From an uncultured Clostridia bacterium (GTDB taxonomy: Bacteria > Bacillota > Clostridia > TANB77 > CAG-508), in assembly GCA_944388045.1 (NCBI GenBank), contig CALXHG010000018.1, forward strand, positions 1 through 39,902: a stretch of DNA of 39,902 nucleotides, given 5' to 3'. Shown one piece after another: positions 10,001 to 17,169 of this stretch (the stretch's first letter is position 1; every line of letters begins with the position of its first letter). The notes beneath the pieces were generated by a model that saw only the letters and a list, made by a program, of their open reading frames with translations, did no database searches and was not told the origin of the DNA. The position numbers were made by a program, and so were the translations under genes.

Positions 10001-10481
10001 AAAAGAAATGAAAGGTGAAGAAGTTAAACCAGAAATTGATGTACAAATAGATTTAGATGCAACATGTTATATACCAGATGAATATATATCTGATTCAAGT
10101 CAAAAAATTGAAATATATCAGGATATTGCATTATGTAAAAATGAAGAAGATATTCAAAATGTAGTTGATGAAATGATAGATAGATATGGAAATATGCCTA
10201 AAGAAATTGAAAACTTATTAGAGATTGCAAGAATTAAAATTTTATGTAAAAAACTAAATATTGGAAAAGCTCAAGGAAGAAAGAATTTTGTGGTATTAAT
10301 GTTTGAAGCAGGTCAATTAAATTTAGATGTAAATGAATTGGCTAAAACTTATAAAAATAAAATAAGATTTTCTCAAGGAGTTAAACCTCAAATTACACTT
10401 GTTTTAGAAAATTCGACTGGAATGAAAATGTTAAAAGAAGTTAAGAAGTTTTTAGAATATATGATTTCTATACAAAAATAA
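7017..10481 (+). CDS. mfd: Transcription-repair coupling factor Mfd
   Basis: A 1154-residue SF2 translocase that removes RNA polymerase stalled at DNA lesions and recruits UvrA. The UvrB-like N-terminal part has GRGQFSVRGGIVDI near 170. The RNA-polymerase-interacting (CarD-like) domain starts near 485 (GDYVVHKNYGIGIFIGV). The translocase has Walker A GDVGYGKTE (near 640-648), DEEH (near 741), TATPIPRTLHMS, and the TRG/RecG-like segment GRVGRSDRQGYAY. The C-terminal TRCF domain is complete. Length is normal for the family. The ATG at 7017 lies 14 nt after AAGGA, a rather long spacing, and the repeated leader motif occupies the 5' region. Downstream trmH-like and phosphatase genes follow closely, suggesting one operon. 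Confidence 0.96.
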   Translation: MNTILGELGKNPKFKEYINSIEKNTSPIALSGLTDVGMVQMISATSEFTKRPICILTYNEIQAKKVLEDVKYFTDKVYYLPKKEVVTYDYVAESKDLPYERIEILNKIQDMKTGIIITTIETALQKMISRKALYKNVLKLKVGDILNLEEVKKILVDLGYSRCDLIEGRGQFSVRGGIVDISLTEKEGIRIEFWGDEIDSIRYFNIISQRSTENIDKITIYPAHEYILEKSIDSVISKIRKTVYNEKVQNQIEQDIEIIKTGNYINKIDKYFNAFYDEQETILDYLSNKFLVILDEITKIKQRAINVNKDSQNIIQLLMDKEKIVPDAIKNICNFEQIQEKLESKQIIYIEKLDNDIKLQAEKYNWVYKEKNFVKTEIEIFFKEILKAQENKTKVYILAETKEKAKKICSLLDEQEILYKFEEKLNQQIIAKSEESFATVSIGKLSSGFECFDTKQIVITSQELIEGEKRKKYKSSAFKEGEKVVYADLKIGDYVVHKNYGIGIFIGVNTITADGTTKDYIKIKYYGDDILYVPTNQLDSVRKYVGGDENGLKINKLGTKEWLNTKAKVKKNLRQVARELIELYARREKAKGYAFAPDTPWQTQFEDSFPYQETDDQLRCIEEVKKDMEMDKPMDRLLCGDVGYGKTEVAIRAAFKAVMSGKQVAYLAPTTVLAEQQYKEFRDRMLNFGVKVEVLNRFKTRKQQTEIIKRLKLGEVDIVIGTHRILSKDVEFKDLGLLIIDEEHRFGVRDKEKIKQYKETIDVLTMTATPIPRTLHMSIVGVRDMSVIYEPPYNRKPVQTYVLEYDQEVIREAITKELERNGQVFYLFNNVEKIMQKANEISNLVPEAKVVYAHGQMTGHEIEDIMEEFVDGKTNVLVCTTILESGIDIPNANTIIVENADRMGLAQLYQIRGRVGRSDRQGYAYITYKKDKLLSEVADKRLKAIKEFTEFGSGFKIAMRDLEIRGAGSLLGEIQSGHLEQVGYDTYCNLLDEVVKEMKGEEVKPEIDVQIDLDATCYIPDEYISDSSQKIEIYQDIALCKNEEDIQNVVDEMIDRYGNMPKEIENLLEIARIKILCKKLNIGKAQGRKNFVVLMFEAGQLNLDVNELAKTYKNKIRFSQGVKPQITLVLENSTGMKMLKEVKKFLEYMISIQK
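7091..7114 (+). other. Perfect 10-bp hairpin inside the mfd 5' coding region
   Basis: AAGCCCGATA-GCTT-TATCGGGCTT is a perfect stem with a 4-nt loop, 75-98 nt after the mfd start. It uses CCG, TCG and GGC, codons that are rare in this AT-rich window. No U-run follows, so it is not a simple terminator. Confidence 0.8.
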
Positions 10482-10511
10482 ATAAAAAGATTAATAAAAA
10501 AGGAGAAAATG

Positions 10512-11312
10512 ATGCATATTATTACAAGTAAAGATAATGAAATTATAAAACATATACGTAAATTAAAGGAAAAAAAATATCGTGATGAATATAATGAGTA
10601 TGTTGTAGAAGGTGTAAAAATTGTTGAAGAAGCAATTAAAGAAAATGCAAAAATAAAACAAGTAATTGTATGTAATGATACAACTAAAACTTATGAAATT
10701 CCTACTCATATTATGTTAGAAATTGCTAAATTTGATTGTATATATGTTTCTGATAAAATATTTAATTATATAACTCAAGTTACAAATCCACAAGGAGTTA
10801 TGGCAATTATAGAAAAACAAGATGAAAATATGCAAATAGATTATAATCAGGATATAATTGTAATGCTAGATGATGTGCAAGACCCAGGAAATTTAGGCAC
10901 AATATTAAGAACAGTAGATAGTATTGGACTTAATCAAATAATAGTTTCTAAAGGAACTGCTGATTCATTTAATTCTAAAGTGGTACGTTCAACAATGGGA
11001 GCAATTTTTAGATTAAAAATTATAGAAGAAGATGATTTAATAAAAACAATTAAAGAATTAAGAAAACATCATTTTAAACTTTTAGTAACATCATTACAAA
11101 CAGAAAATAGTATTTATGATATTGATTTTAGTAAAAAAATAATAGTTATAGGGAATGAAGCTAATGGGGTTTCTAAAGAAATTCAAGATTTAGCTGATGA
11201 AAAAGCAAAAATTCCAATGTTAGGAAGAACAGAGAGCTTAAATGCATCTGTTGCAGCAGGGATTGTTATGTATGAATATGTTAGACAGAAAATAACAAGA
11301 AAGGGCTTGTAA
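10512..11312 (+). CDS. TrmH/SpoU-family RNA 2'-O-methyltransferase
   Basis: A 266-residue SPOUT methyltransferase that transfers a methyl group from S-adenosylmethionine to a ribose 2'-OH in rRNA or tRNA. The three SPOUT motifs are clear: DDVQDPGNLGTILRT, VIGNEANGVS and IPMLGRTESLNASVAAGI. The N-terminal segment is the L30e-like substrate-binding domain (KIKQVIVCND... YVSDKIFNYIT). Two ATGs lie in tandem (10509 and 10512). AGGAG at 10501-10505 favours the second, 6 nt away, over the first at 3 nt. It sits 30 bp after mfd. The exact target nucleotide cannot be told from the sequence; the 23S rRNA-modifying branch is most likely. Confidence 0.9.
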   Translation: MHIITSKDNEIIKHIRKLKEKKYRDEYNEYVVEGVKIVEEAIKENAKIKQVIVCNDTTKTYEIPTHIMLEIAKFDCIYVSDKIFNYITQVTNPQGVMAIIEKQDENMQIDYNQDIIVMLDDVQDPGNLGTILRTVDSIGLNQIIVSKGTADSFNSKVVRSTMGAIFRLKIIEEDDLIKTIKELRKHHFKLLVTSLQTENSIYDIDFSKKIIVIGNEANGVSKEIQDLADEKAKIPMLGRTESLNASVAAGIVMYEYVRQKITRKGL

Positions 11313-11317
11313 AATAT

Positions 11318-11857
11318 ATGAAAATTTATTATGTTAGACATGGTCAAACAGATTTTAATTTAACAAAAAAAATGCAAGGTGGAGGAACAGAAAAAGACTT
11401 AAATGAAACAGGAATTATGCAAGCAAACAAAACAAGTGAAATACTAAAAAATGCAAAATATGATATAATAATATGCTCACCAATGAATAGGGCTAAACAA
11501 ACTGCAGAAATTATAAATAAAGATAAAAATATACCAATTATAATTGATGAAAGAATGAGAGAAAGGAAATTAGGAAAATTTGAAGGATATCCAGTTACAC
11601 CAGATATGGAAAAACAAATTTGGGATTGTAATTTAAATTTTGATATTCCTAATGGAGAAAATTTAAAGGAATTTAAAGATAGAATATTGGGTTTTATAGA
11701 AGATTTAAAACAAAAATATGATGATAAATCAATTCTAGTTGTAGCACATGGAGGCATAGCGAAAGTATTAAAAGCGTATTATTGCAAAATGCCAGATAGT
11801 AAAAATTTATCTGATATTAGAATGGAAAATTGTGAAATATTAGAATTAAACTTATAA
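11318..11857 (+). CDS. Histidine phosphatase superfamily (phosphoglycerate mutase-like) protein
   Basis: A 179-residue protein with the catalytic signature YYVRHGQTDFN at residues 4-14 (His phospho-acceptor), the second Arg in CSPMNRAKQTAEII, the acid in RMRERKLGKFEG, and the second catalytic His in VVAHGG. It is short for a true glycolytic phosphoglycerate mutase and fits the small-molecule or protein phosphatase branch (CobC/YhfR/PhoE type); the substrate is unknown. The start lies 5 bp after the methyltransferase gene, and its ribosome binding site (AAAGGG) is inside that gene's end, so translation is probably coupled. It is the last gene of the mfd cluster. Confidence 0.88.
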   Translation: MKIYYVRHGQTDFNLTKKMQGGGTEKDLNETGIMQANKTSEILKNAKYDIIICSPMNRAKQTAEIINKDKNIPIIIDERMRERKLGKFEGYPVTPDMEKQIWDCNLNFDIPNGENLKEFKDRILGFIEDLKQKYDDKSILVVAHGGIAKVLKAYYCKMPDSKNLSDIRMENCEILELNL

Positions 11858-11862
11858 AAATA

Positions 11863-12097
11863 AAAACATTGTTATTAATTTTTTTATTAAATAGGAAACA
11901 ATATTAAACTTTAAGTTGTTTAGGCTTAAAGATAAAATAAAAGAAAAATTGTTTTTTTCCTATTTAATAAAAGTGCATCACTCAAATAGATGTTAATAAC
12001 AGTGTTTTTTTGTTGTATAGGAAAAATCAAGTTTTTCCTATACAACAAAAGAGCTTCGCTCAAACAGATGCACACAAATTTTACTAGCGTAAAATTT
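11863..12097. repeat. Block of stacked palindromes in a 510-bp gap
   Basis: Four structures follow each other. (1) Outer arms 11863-11878 and 11993-12008 (16 bp, one G-T). (2) Inside those, 11882-11902 and 11948-11972 pair (TTTTATTAAATAGGAAACAAT with a 4-nt bulge), enclosing CTTTAAG/CTTAAAG. (3) 12008-12026 and 12032-12050 form a perfect 19-bp stem with loop TCAAG. (4) AAATTTTAC-TAGC-GTAAAATTT at 12076-12097. Hairpins 2 and 3 are each followed by a similar tail (GTGCATCACTCAAATAGATG and GAGCTTCGCTCAAACAGATG), so one module appears duplicated and diverged. The block may terminate the mfd cluster. A 62-codon frame across it is an accident of the repeats. Confidence 0.75.
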
Positions 12098-12104
12098 GGC
12101 GCAC

Positions 12105-12170
12105 GAACAATAACGCGGACTTTAAAATGTTATAAATATATAAAATGTCCAAAAAAGTCCGCTATTGTTC
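12105..12170. repeat. GAACAAT palindromic repeat, copy A
   Basis: A 66-bp palindrome whose ends are GAACAATAACGCGGACTTT and AAAGTCCGCTATTGTTC (2-nt bulge) around an A/T-rich centre. It is nearly identical to 26039-26094, which lacks 10 bp near the 3' arm. No gene lies inside. It looks like a miniature inverted-repeat or REP-like element. Confidence 0.8.
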
Positions 12171-12287
12171 TTTTGTAATTTGATATAAATTCTTGAATTA
12201 TAGACTTTATAAAAATTCATAAGAAAAATATGCTTTTGTATATTTATTTGAAAGTAGTATTTCCCTAATATTTAAGTATACATAATA

Positions 12288-12316
12288 TTGACAATTTAAA
12301 AAATAAGTATTATAAT
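12288..12316 (+). promoter_or_regulatory. Consensus sigma-A promoter of the VWA gene
   Basis: TTGACA (12288-12293), 17-bp spacer, TATAAT (12311-12316): a perfect match to the housekeeping consensus. It predicts a leader of about 45 nt before the ATG at 12368. Confidence 0.85.
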
Positions 12317-12367
12317 GGGAATTAAAGGTAAACATAAATATGTTTGTAATAAAGGAGAGTGATAAAT

Positions 12368-13672
12368 ATGATAAAAAGAAAAATAATATTTATTGTAATT
12401 ACAATATTTATTATTGCTTTTGCTTTTGCTACTGCATGTTATGGCTTTACACCAGCGACAACAGAATTATACAATGGACTTTATGATGGTAAAGTAATAG
12501 CGTATTCGGAAATGAGAGCTTTTAGATTAACTCTTGCAAATGGTGCTGTACTTGCTTATTCTACAGTATCTGGTGATACTTATCAGATAGTTACGGAACA
12601 AGGAAGAAATGTTCAGGTTGTAATTATACTAGATTTATCTTCTAGTATGACTGGAGATGTATTGAAAGAGGCACAAGAAGCGGCAAAAAATTTAGTGCAA
12701 TCATTAATGGACAGACTTGGAGTGGATACAGAAATTGGATTAGTTTCATTTGCTTTAGATGCAGAAACAAATGTTGGATTGACAGGTTCTGGTGATGAAA
12801 TTATAGGAGCAATAGATAGTACAGAAGTTATGGATAATTATACATATATGGCTCCTGCAGTAGGATTAGCAGATGAATTATTAAGTGGTGGAAAAAATGA
12901 TCATACATATCAATATTGTGTTATATTCTCAGACTTTGCGTTGGCTGATGGTGAAGAAACTAATAATGCACTATCAAGTATGGAAGCAAGTGGAGTTGGA
13001 GTGTGTAGAGTGCAGGTTTCTAGTAGTGGAGTAAATGGCGGAGATGTTTCTAATGCTATAAGTACAATAGAGGGAGAAGTGGTAGACAATGTAGTTACAG
13101 AATTTGAATTTTCAGATGAACCACCAAATTGTATGATATTAGATGACAAAGTTGTTATTACATTAGATAGTGAGTTAATGCAGGGGGCTAAAATGGAAAT
13201 AGAATATGAAATTAATATAAAATCTTCTTATGCTCTTGATGGTGTACAAATAGAAGATTTAACAAATGGTAATTTAGCATATAACCCAGATGCAAAATTA
13301 TTAACAGAAGATAAGACAAATGCAGACTATGGGTGGACTCAAACAGGAGATTCGGAATTATATGAAGATGGAGATAAGGATGTAGTATATTCAACAGCAT
13401 CTTCAATTGCTAAAAAAGGCTGTTTGTCAAAAAAGATTGTTTATTCAAAAATTTTATCATCAGCAGAAAATGCAAATTTTGAACATTCAACAACTTTTTT
13501 ATTAGGTGGAGACACAGAAAATGGAGCGGCAACGATTCCTTCTTATTCAATAGTTGTAACACCTCCATATGGAGGAGAAAGTATAGTTAATTTGAGAATA
13601 GTATTATTTATACTTACATCTATTATAATAACAATTATACTTACTTATATATTAAAGAGATTAATTAAATAA
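12368..13672 (+). CDS. Membrane-anchored von Willebrand factor A domain protein
   Basis: A 434-residue extracytoplasmic protein. A signal peptide or anchor occupies residues 1-25 (MIKRKIIFIVITIFIIAFAFATACYGF). The VWA domain spans about 83-240 with the metal-binding MIDAS start DLSSS at 89-93 and a later segment VIFSDFALADGEE in place of the usual TDG. After that comes a beta-rich region (LDSELMQGAKMEIEYEINIKSSYALDGV) similar to the conserved repeats of Gram-positive surface adhesins. The C-terminus has one membrane span (LRIVLFILTSIIITIILTYIL) and a basic stop (KRLIK); no LPXTG motif is visible. The start was set at ATG 12368, 10 nt after AAAGGAG; a GTG at 12359 would be only 1 nt away. The gene stands alone between a perfect promoter and a terminator. 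Confidence 0.85.
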   Translation: MIKRKIIFIVITIFIIAFAFATACYGFTPATTELYNGLYDGKVIAYSEMRAFRLTLANGAVLAYSTVSGDTYQIVTEQGRNVQVVIILDLSSSMTGDVLKEAQEAAKNLVQSLMDRLGVDTEIGLVSFALDAETNVGLTGSGDEIIGAIDSTEVMDNYTYMAPAVGLADELLSGGKNDHTYQYCVIFSDFALADGEETNNALSSMEASGVGVCRVQVSSSGVNGGDVSNAISTIEGEVVDNVVTEFEFSDEPPNCMILDDKVVITLDSELMQGAKMEIEYEINIKSSYALDGVQIEDLTNGNLAYNPDAKLLTEDKTNADYGWTQTGDSELYEDGDKDVVYSTASSIAKKGCLSKKIVYSKILSSAENANFEHSTTFLLGGDTENGAATIPSYSIVVTPPYGGESIVNLRIVLFILTSIIITIILTYILKRLIK

Positions 13673-13683
13673 TAATAAAAATT

Positions 13684-13745
13684 TAGAGCCAAATTTATCA
13701 ATTAAATAAAGTTATTGAATTGAAAAGATTAGGCTCTATTTTTTT
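13684..13745 (+). terminator. Rho-independent terminator after the VWA gene
   Basis: TAGAGCC (13684-13690) pairs with GGCTCTA (13732-13738), followed by seven T. The long loop contains a weaker internal pairing (CAATTAAATAA with TTATTGAATTG). Confidence 0.85.
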
Positions 13746-14056
13746 GCTTACAAAGAAAAATATTTTATTAAAATATATAAAAATACATAAAATTATGGTA
13801 TAATATATTCGAAAAAAAGATGGAATTAATTGATGTATTAGATGAAAATTATACATTTATTAATTGGCAGAATGTTAAAAAAATAGTGCCTGAATAAAAA
13901 CAGTTAAGAGATGAAAATTGTTTAAAAATATAATTTTAATTTTTATAATATTAATAAATATTAAAAAATAAATTAAATTGTTTTAAAAATAAAGTAATTA
14001 TTAAAGAAAGGTAAGTATAATATCTTAAATTTTATTATATTGTAAAAGGTATAAAT
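13746..14056 (+). promoter_or_regulatory. Non-coding gap with an extended -10 promoter
   Basis: This gap of about 310 bp carries an extended -10 (TGGTATAAT, 13796-13804) without a recognisable -35. A 25-codon frame (13820-13897, starting MELIDVLDENYTF) follows it, resembling the first residues of NUDIX hydrolases but ending at once and lacking a ribosome binding site; it may be a gene remnant. The rest is A/T-rich with nothing else recognised up to the AAAAGG site before 14057. Confidence 0.4.
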
Positions 14057-14761
14057 ATGATACATGAAATGAAATTAAATGAAAGTCCATTTGAAAGAAT
14101 AAAAAATGGAACTAAAACAATAGAATTTAGATTATATGATGAAAAAAGAAAAAAAGTAAAAATAGGAGATAAAATTGAATTCTCAAAATTACCAGATTTA
14201 CAAGAAAAAATATTAGTAGATGTATTAGATATATACAGAGATGAAACATTTGAAAACTTATTTAAAAAGATTTTTACAGATAAAAATGAAATAGCAAGAA
14301 AAACGAAATCAATGTATCAATTTTATTCAAAAGAACAAGAAAAACAATATGGTGTTGTAGGGATAAGAATCAAATTATTAAATTATAACTACAGATATGA
14401 ATACAATAAGTTAGTAAGAGATAAAATACCAGAAGAAATCAACAGTGAACCAGGTAGAAAATGTAAATATAGAATTCTTAATGATACAGAATATTTGAAA
14501 GAATTAAATAAAAAAGTTTTAGAAGAGGCTAATGAGTTTATAGAAGAAAATAGTATTGAAGAACTTGGAGATTTAATGGAAGTTATAAATGCTATAATGA
14601 AATTGAAGGGCTATAATATGAAAGACATAGAAAGAGTAATGAAAGCCAAAGAAGAGAAGAAAGGTGCATTTAATAATAAAATTTTTTTAGAATATGTTGA
14701 TGAGGAAAAAAGAAATTTAGAAGAAGAAAAAGAATTAAATAAAGAATTTAGAAAAAATTGA
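14057..14761 (+). CDS. ASCH domain fused to a MazG-like pyrophosphohydrolase
   Basis: A 234-residue two-domain protein. Residues 1-108 match the ASCH/PUA-like fold (MKLNESPFERIKNGTKTIEFRLYD, then VKIGDKIEFS and YGVVGIRIKLL), a domain that binds RNA or modified nucleosides; some members hydrolyse N4-acetylcytidine. Residues 113-215 resemble all-alpha NTP pyrophosphohydrolases of the MazG/HisE type: YNKLVRDKIPEEI is the usual opening, and the metal-binding acids are Glu156, Glu157 and Glu160 (EEANE) with Glu169 and Asp172 (EELGD). The fusion suggests a house-cleaning enzyme acting on a modified nucleotide, with ASCH selecting or processing the base (inference). AAAAGG lies 7 nt before the ATG. 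A terminator overlaps its stop codon, so it is monocistronic. Confidence 0.8.
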   Translation: MIHEMKLNESPFERIKNGTKTIEFRLYDEKRKKVKIGDKIEFSKLPDLQEKILVDVLDIYRDETFENLFKKIFTDKNEIARKTKSMYQFYSKEQEKQYGVVGIRIKLLNYNYRYEYNKLVRDKIPEEINSEPGRKCKYRILNDTEYLKELNKKVLEEANEFIEENSIEELGDLMEVINAIMKLKGYNMKDIERVMKAKEEKKGAFNNKIFLEYVDEEKRNLEEEKELNKEFRKN

Positions 14762-14788
14762 GTTTAGTACAAAACTAAGCTCTTTTTT
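14760..14788 (+). terminator. Rho-independent terminator overlapping the ASCH-MazG stop codon
   Basis: GAGTTTAGT (14760-14768) pairs with ACTAAGCTC (14774-14782), one G-T pair, followed by six T. Confidence 0.85.
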
Positions 14789-14843
14789 GAATAAAAAAAT
14801 AAATGAAGCATAAATATTAAATATCATAAGCAGGAGGTTAAAG

Positions 14844-15614
14844 ATGTTTTTGGTATTTAGTAAAGATAAAATTCAAACATATGTCGTATCTGTATTAACA
14901 GTAGTATTGTTAATATTTTTGGCAAATATAGATAAAAATGATGTAATACAAACATCAGCATTAGAAAAAAATTTGCCTATTTATAATGTGCAAACAGAAG
15001 AAAAAAAGATTGCATTTACAATGAATTGTGCATGGAATGCTGATGATATTGATAGTATATTAGAGACACTAAGAGCTAACAATATAAAGATAACTTTTTT
15101 TATAGTAGGAGAATGGGCAGATAAGTATCCAGAAGAGGTTAAGAAAATTTCAGAAGCGGGACATGAAATAGGAACACATAGTAACACTCATCCGCATGTA
15201 AATAATCTTTCAGCAGAAAAAAATTTAGAAGAAATAAAAATAAGTGTAAACAAGTTAGAAAAATTAACAAATCAAAAAATAACTTTATATAGGACACCTT
15301 ATGGGGAATATAATGACATTGTAATAGAAACATCAAGAAATAATGGATATTTTCCAATACAATGGAATATAGATACATTAGACTATGAGGGACTAAATTG
15401 TGAAGAAATGTGGAATAGAATAAAAGGAAAATTATCAAATGGTTCAATAATATTAAGTCATAATGGAACAGAACATACTGCAGAGAGTTTAGACACAATA
15501 ATAAAAAATATAAAAAAACAAGGATATGATTTTGTAAAAGTGTCTGATTTAATTTATAAAGAAAATTATATAATTAATAGTAATGGAACACAGATATTAC
15601 AAGATATTGAATAA
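14844..15614 (+). CDS. Membrane-anchored polysaccharide deacetylase, PdaB-like, with altered motif 1
   Basis: A 256-residue NodB-fold protein. An N-terminal anchor spans about residues 12-28 (TYVVSVLTVVLLIFLAN), so the domain faces outward. Motif 2 is THSNTHPH (metal ligands His112 and His116), motif 3 is RTPYGEY, motif 4 is NIDTLDYEG and motif 5 is IILSHNG. PdaB-type sporulation deacetylases have TFD-x-x-W in motif 1; here it reads FTMNCAW, so the expected catalytic-base Asp is Asn61. Either a subfamily uses another acid (Asp67 or Asp68 are near) or activity is reduced. CAGGAGG is a strong ribosome binding site. A role in cortex or spore peptidoglycan is inferred from the PdaB resemblance. 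Confidence 0.85.
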   Translation: MFLVFSKDKIQTYVVSVLTVVLLIFLANIDKNDVIQTSALEKNLPIYNVQTEEKKIAFTMNCAWNADDIDSILETLRANNIKITFFIVGEWADKYPEEVKKISEAGHEIGTHSNTHPHVNNLSAEKNLEEIKISVNKLEKLTNQKITLYRTPYGEYNDIVIETSRNNGYFPIQWNIDTLDYEGLNCEEMWNRIKGKLSNGSIILSHNGTEHTAESLDTIIKNIKKQGYDFVKVSDLIYKENYIINSNGTQILQDIE

Positions 15615-15755
15615 AAATACATATAAAGGAAATAATAAATATAAATTTATTAGAATAAAACAAGAAAATTTTTTTTAATTTGTTCATGAATTGAACTTTT
15701 ATGTAATAAAACTCAAATTGAATATTTGTACATATTAAAATTAAGGAGAGAAAAA

Positions 15756-16244
15756 ATGTCTCTTATTGGAATAATTGCAAAAAAGAAAGATATTAAAGAA
15801 ATAAAAAATAATCTAGATATAGTATATGAAGTTATTGAGATAAATAATAAAAGCATAGAAAATCTAAAAAATATTAAATTTGAGCAAATTATTATAAATA
15901 AGGATTTAGTATTAAATAAACAAGAAGAAGAATATATAAAAAAAATAATTAATGCAACAAAATACATTATTATAAATGCAGATATAAATATACAAATACT
16001 TAATAAGATAGAAATAGATAAACCATTAAAAATTATAACATATGGTTTTAACTCAAAATCAACAATATCAATTTCTAGTGTAAAAGAAGATTATATAATT
16101 TTGAGTATACAAAGAGAAATAGAAAAACTTAATAATGAAAAAATAGAAAATCAAGAGAAAAAAATAGAATTAATTAAGGGAGAAAATAATAATATTTATA
16201 TAAAAATAATAAAATTTATAATAAAAGAATTGCATAATTTTTAA
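15756..16244 (+). CDS. Uncharacterised 162-residue protein
   Basis: I do not recognise the family with confidence. The protein is Ile/Lys/Asn-rich, soluble, and alternates beta strands and helices: MSLIGIIAKKKDIKEI, then FEQIIINKDL, YIIINADI, and a conserved-looking KIITYGFNSKSTISISS near residues 98-115. That last segment loosely recalls the ITYG strand of Mur-ligase-like proteins, but there is no P-loop, so enzymatic activity is doubtful. The start is ATG 15756, 7 nt after AAGGAG (15743-15748); an upstream in-frame TTG at 15726 has no such site. It sits between the deacetylase and the promoter of the SSB gene. Confidence 0.65.
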   Translation: MSLIGIIAKKKDIKEIKNNLDIVYEVIEINNKSIENLKNIKFEQIIINKDLVLNKQEEEYIKKIINATKYIIINADINIQILNKIEIDKPLKIITYGFNSKSTISISSVKEDYIILSIQREIEKLNNEKIENQEKKIELIKGENNNIYIKIIKFIIKELHNF

Positions 16245-16313
16245 AAATGAATGCTAAAATACCTAAAAATTCAAAAAAATAATAAAAAAATTACAAAAAA
16301 TTAACTTTTTATG

Positions 16314-16342
16314 TAGACAAACCCAAAAAAGTGTAGTATAAT
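16314..16342 (+). promoter_or_regulatory. Sigma-A-type promoter of the SSB gene
   Basis: TAGACA (16314-16319), 17-bp spacer, TATAAT (16337-16342). This predicts a leader of about 80 nt before the TTG start at 16428. Confidence 0.75.
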
Positions 16343-16427
16343 AGGTAATGTAGAAAATTTTAAAATAAAAAAACGCAAGAAGATTATTTACAATTGATAA
16401 AATAAAAAAGATAGGGAGGAAATAAAA

Positions 16428-17153
16428 TTGGATACAAATTATTTAGAAAACAACTATTTAACATTAGTTGGAAGAGTTACAGGCGAAAAAACATTTAGCC
16501 ACGAAATTTATGGGGAGAAATTCTATAGATTTTCATTATCTATAGCACGTTTAAGTGGAAATGCAGATATTATCCCAATAACAGTATCAGAAAGACTAAT
16601 TTCTGATGATACATTATCAGAAGGAAAAAAATTATTAATTAAAGGACAATTTAGATCATACAACAGCTTTGAAAATGAAAAAAACAAATTAGTATTAACT
16701 GTTTTTGCTAAAGATGTTCAAGAATTACCTGAAGCAGAAACACAAGCACAAGAAGGAGAAAATAGTGAAGAAACTCCAAAGAAAGACGAAATGACAAATG
16801 AAGTTGTACTTATTGGATTTGTTTGTAAAAAACCAATTTACAGACAAACACCATTTGGAAGAGAAATTGCAGATTTATTATTAGCTGTAAACAGAGCATA
16901 TAATAAATCAGATTATATCCCAACAATTGCATGGGGAAGAAATGCAAGATTCTGTCAAAACATAGAAGTAGGAGCTCAAGTAAAAATTGTAGGAAGAGTT
17001 CAATCAAGACAATATGAAAAGAAACATGAAGATGGAAGTGTTGAAACAAAAACTGCATATGAAGTTTCTGTATGTAGCTTAGAACTATTAAGTGAAGATG
17101 GAAAAACAGAAAAAGCCGAAACAGAAAATACTGAAGGACAACAAGCTGTATAA
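16428..17153 (+). CDS. Single-stranded DNA-binding protein with two OB folds
   Basis: A 241-residue protein with two tandem OB-type domains. Domain 1 (about 8-105) runs YLTLVGRVTGEKTFSHEIYGEKFYRFSLSI; domain 2 (about 122-225) runs NEVVLIGFVCKKPIYRQTPFGREIADLLLAVNR, then IPTIAWGRNARF and VKIVGRVQSRQYEKK, a clear SSB signature. They are joined by an acidic Glu/Gln linker (EAETQAQEGENSEETPKKDE), and the tail is again acidic. Standard SSB has one OB fold and ends in DDDLPF; this protein has neither feature. The start is a TTG 8 nt after GGAGG (16415-16419); no ATG is available in a suitable place. Codon use is more regular than its neighbours, suggesting good expression. Confidence 0.85.
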   Translation: MDTNYLENNYLTLVGRVTGEKTFSHEIYGEKFYRFSLSIARLSGNADIIPITVSERLISDDTLSEGKKLLIKGQFRSYNSFENEKNKLVLTVFAKDVQELPEAETQAQEGENSEETPKKDEMTNEVVLIGFVCKKPIYRQTPFGREIADLLLAVNRAYNKSDYIPTIAWGRNARFCQNIEVGAQVKIVGRVQSRQYEKKHEDGSVETKTAYEVSVCSLELLSEDGKTEKAETENTEGQQAV

Positions 17154-17169
17154 TATATAAATATTGTTA

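Noticed and set aside
11990..12178. 62-codon frame in the palindrome block
   Set aside because: It runs entirely through inverted repeats, has no ribosome binding site and its product has no protein-like pattern.
13820..13897. Small gene of 25 codons (MELIDVLDENYTF...)
   Set aside because: It resembles a NUDIX N-terminus but stops at once, has no ribosome binding site, and no continuation is seen in other frames. Recorded only as a possible remnant.
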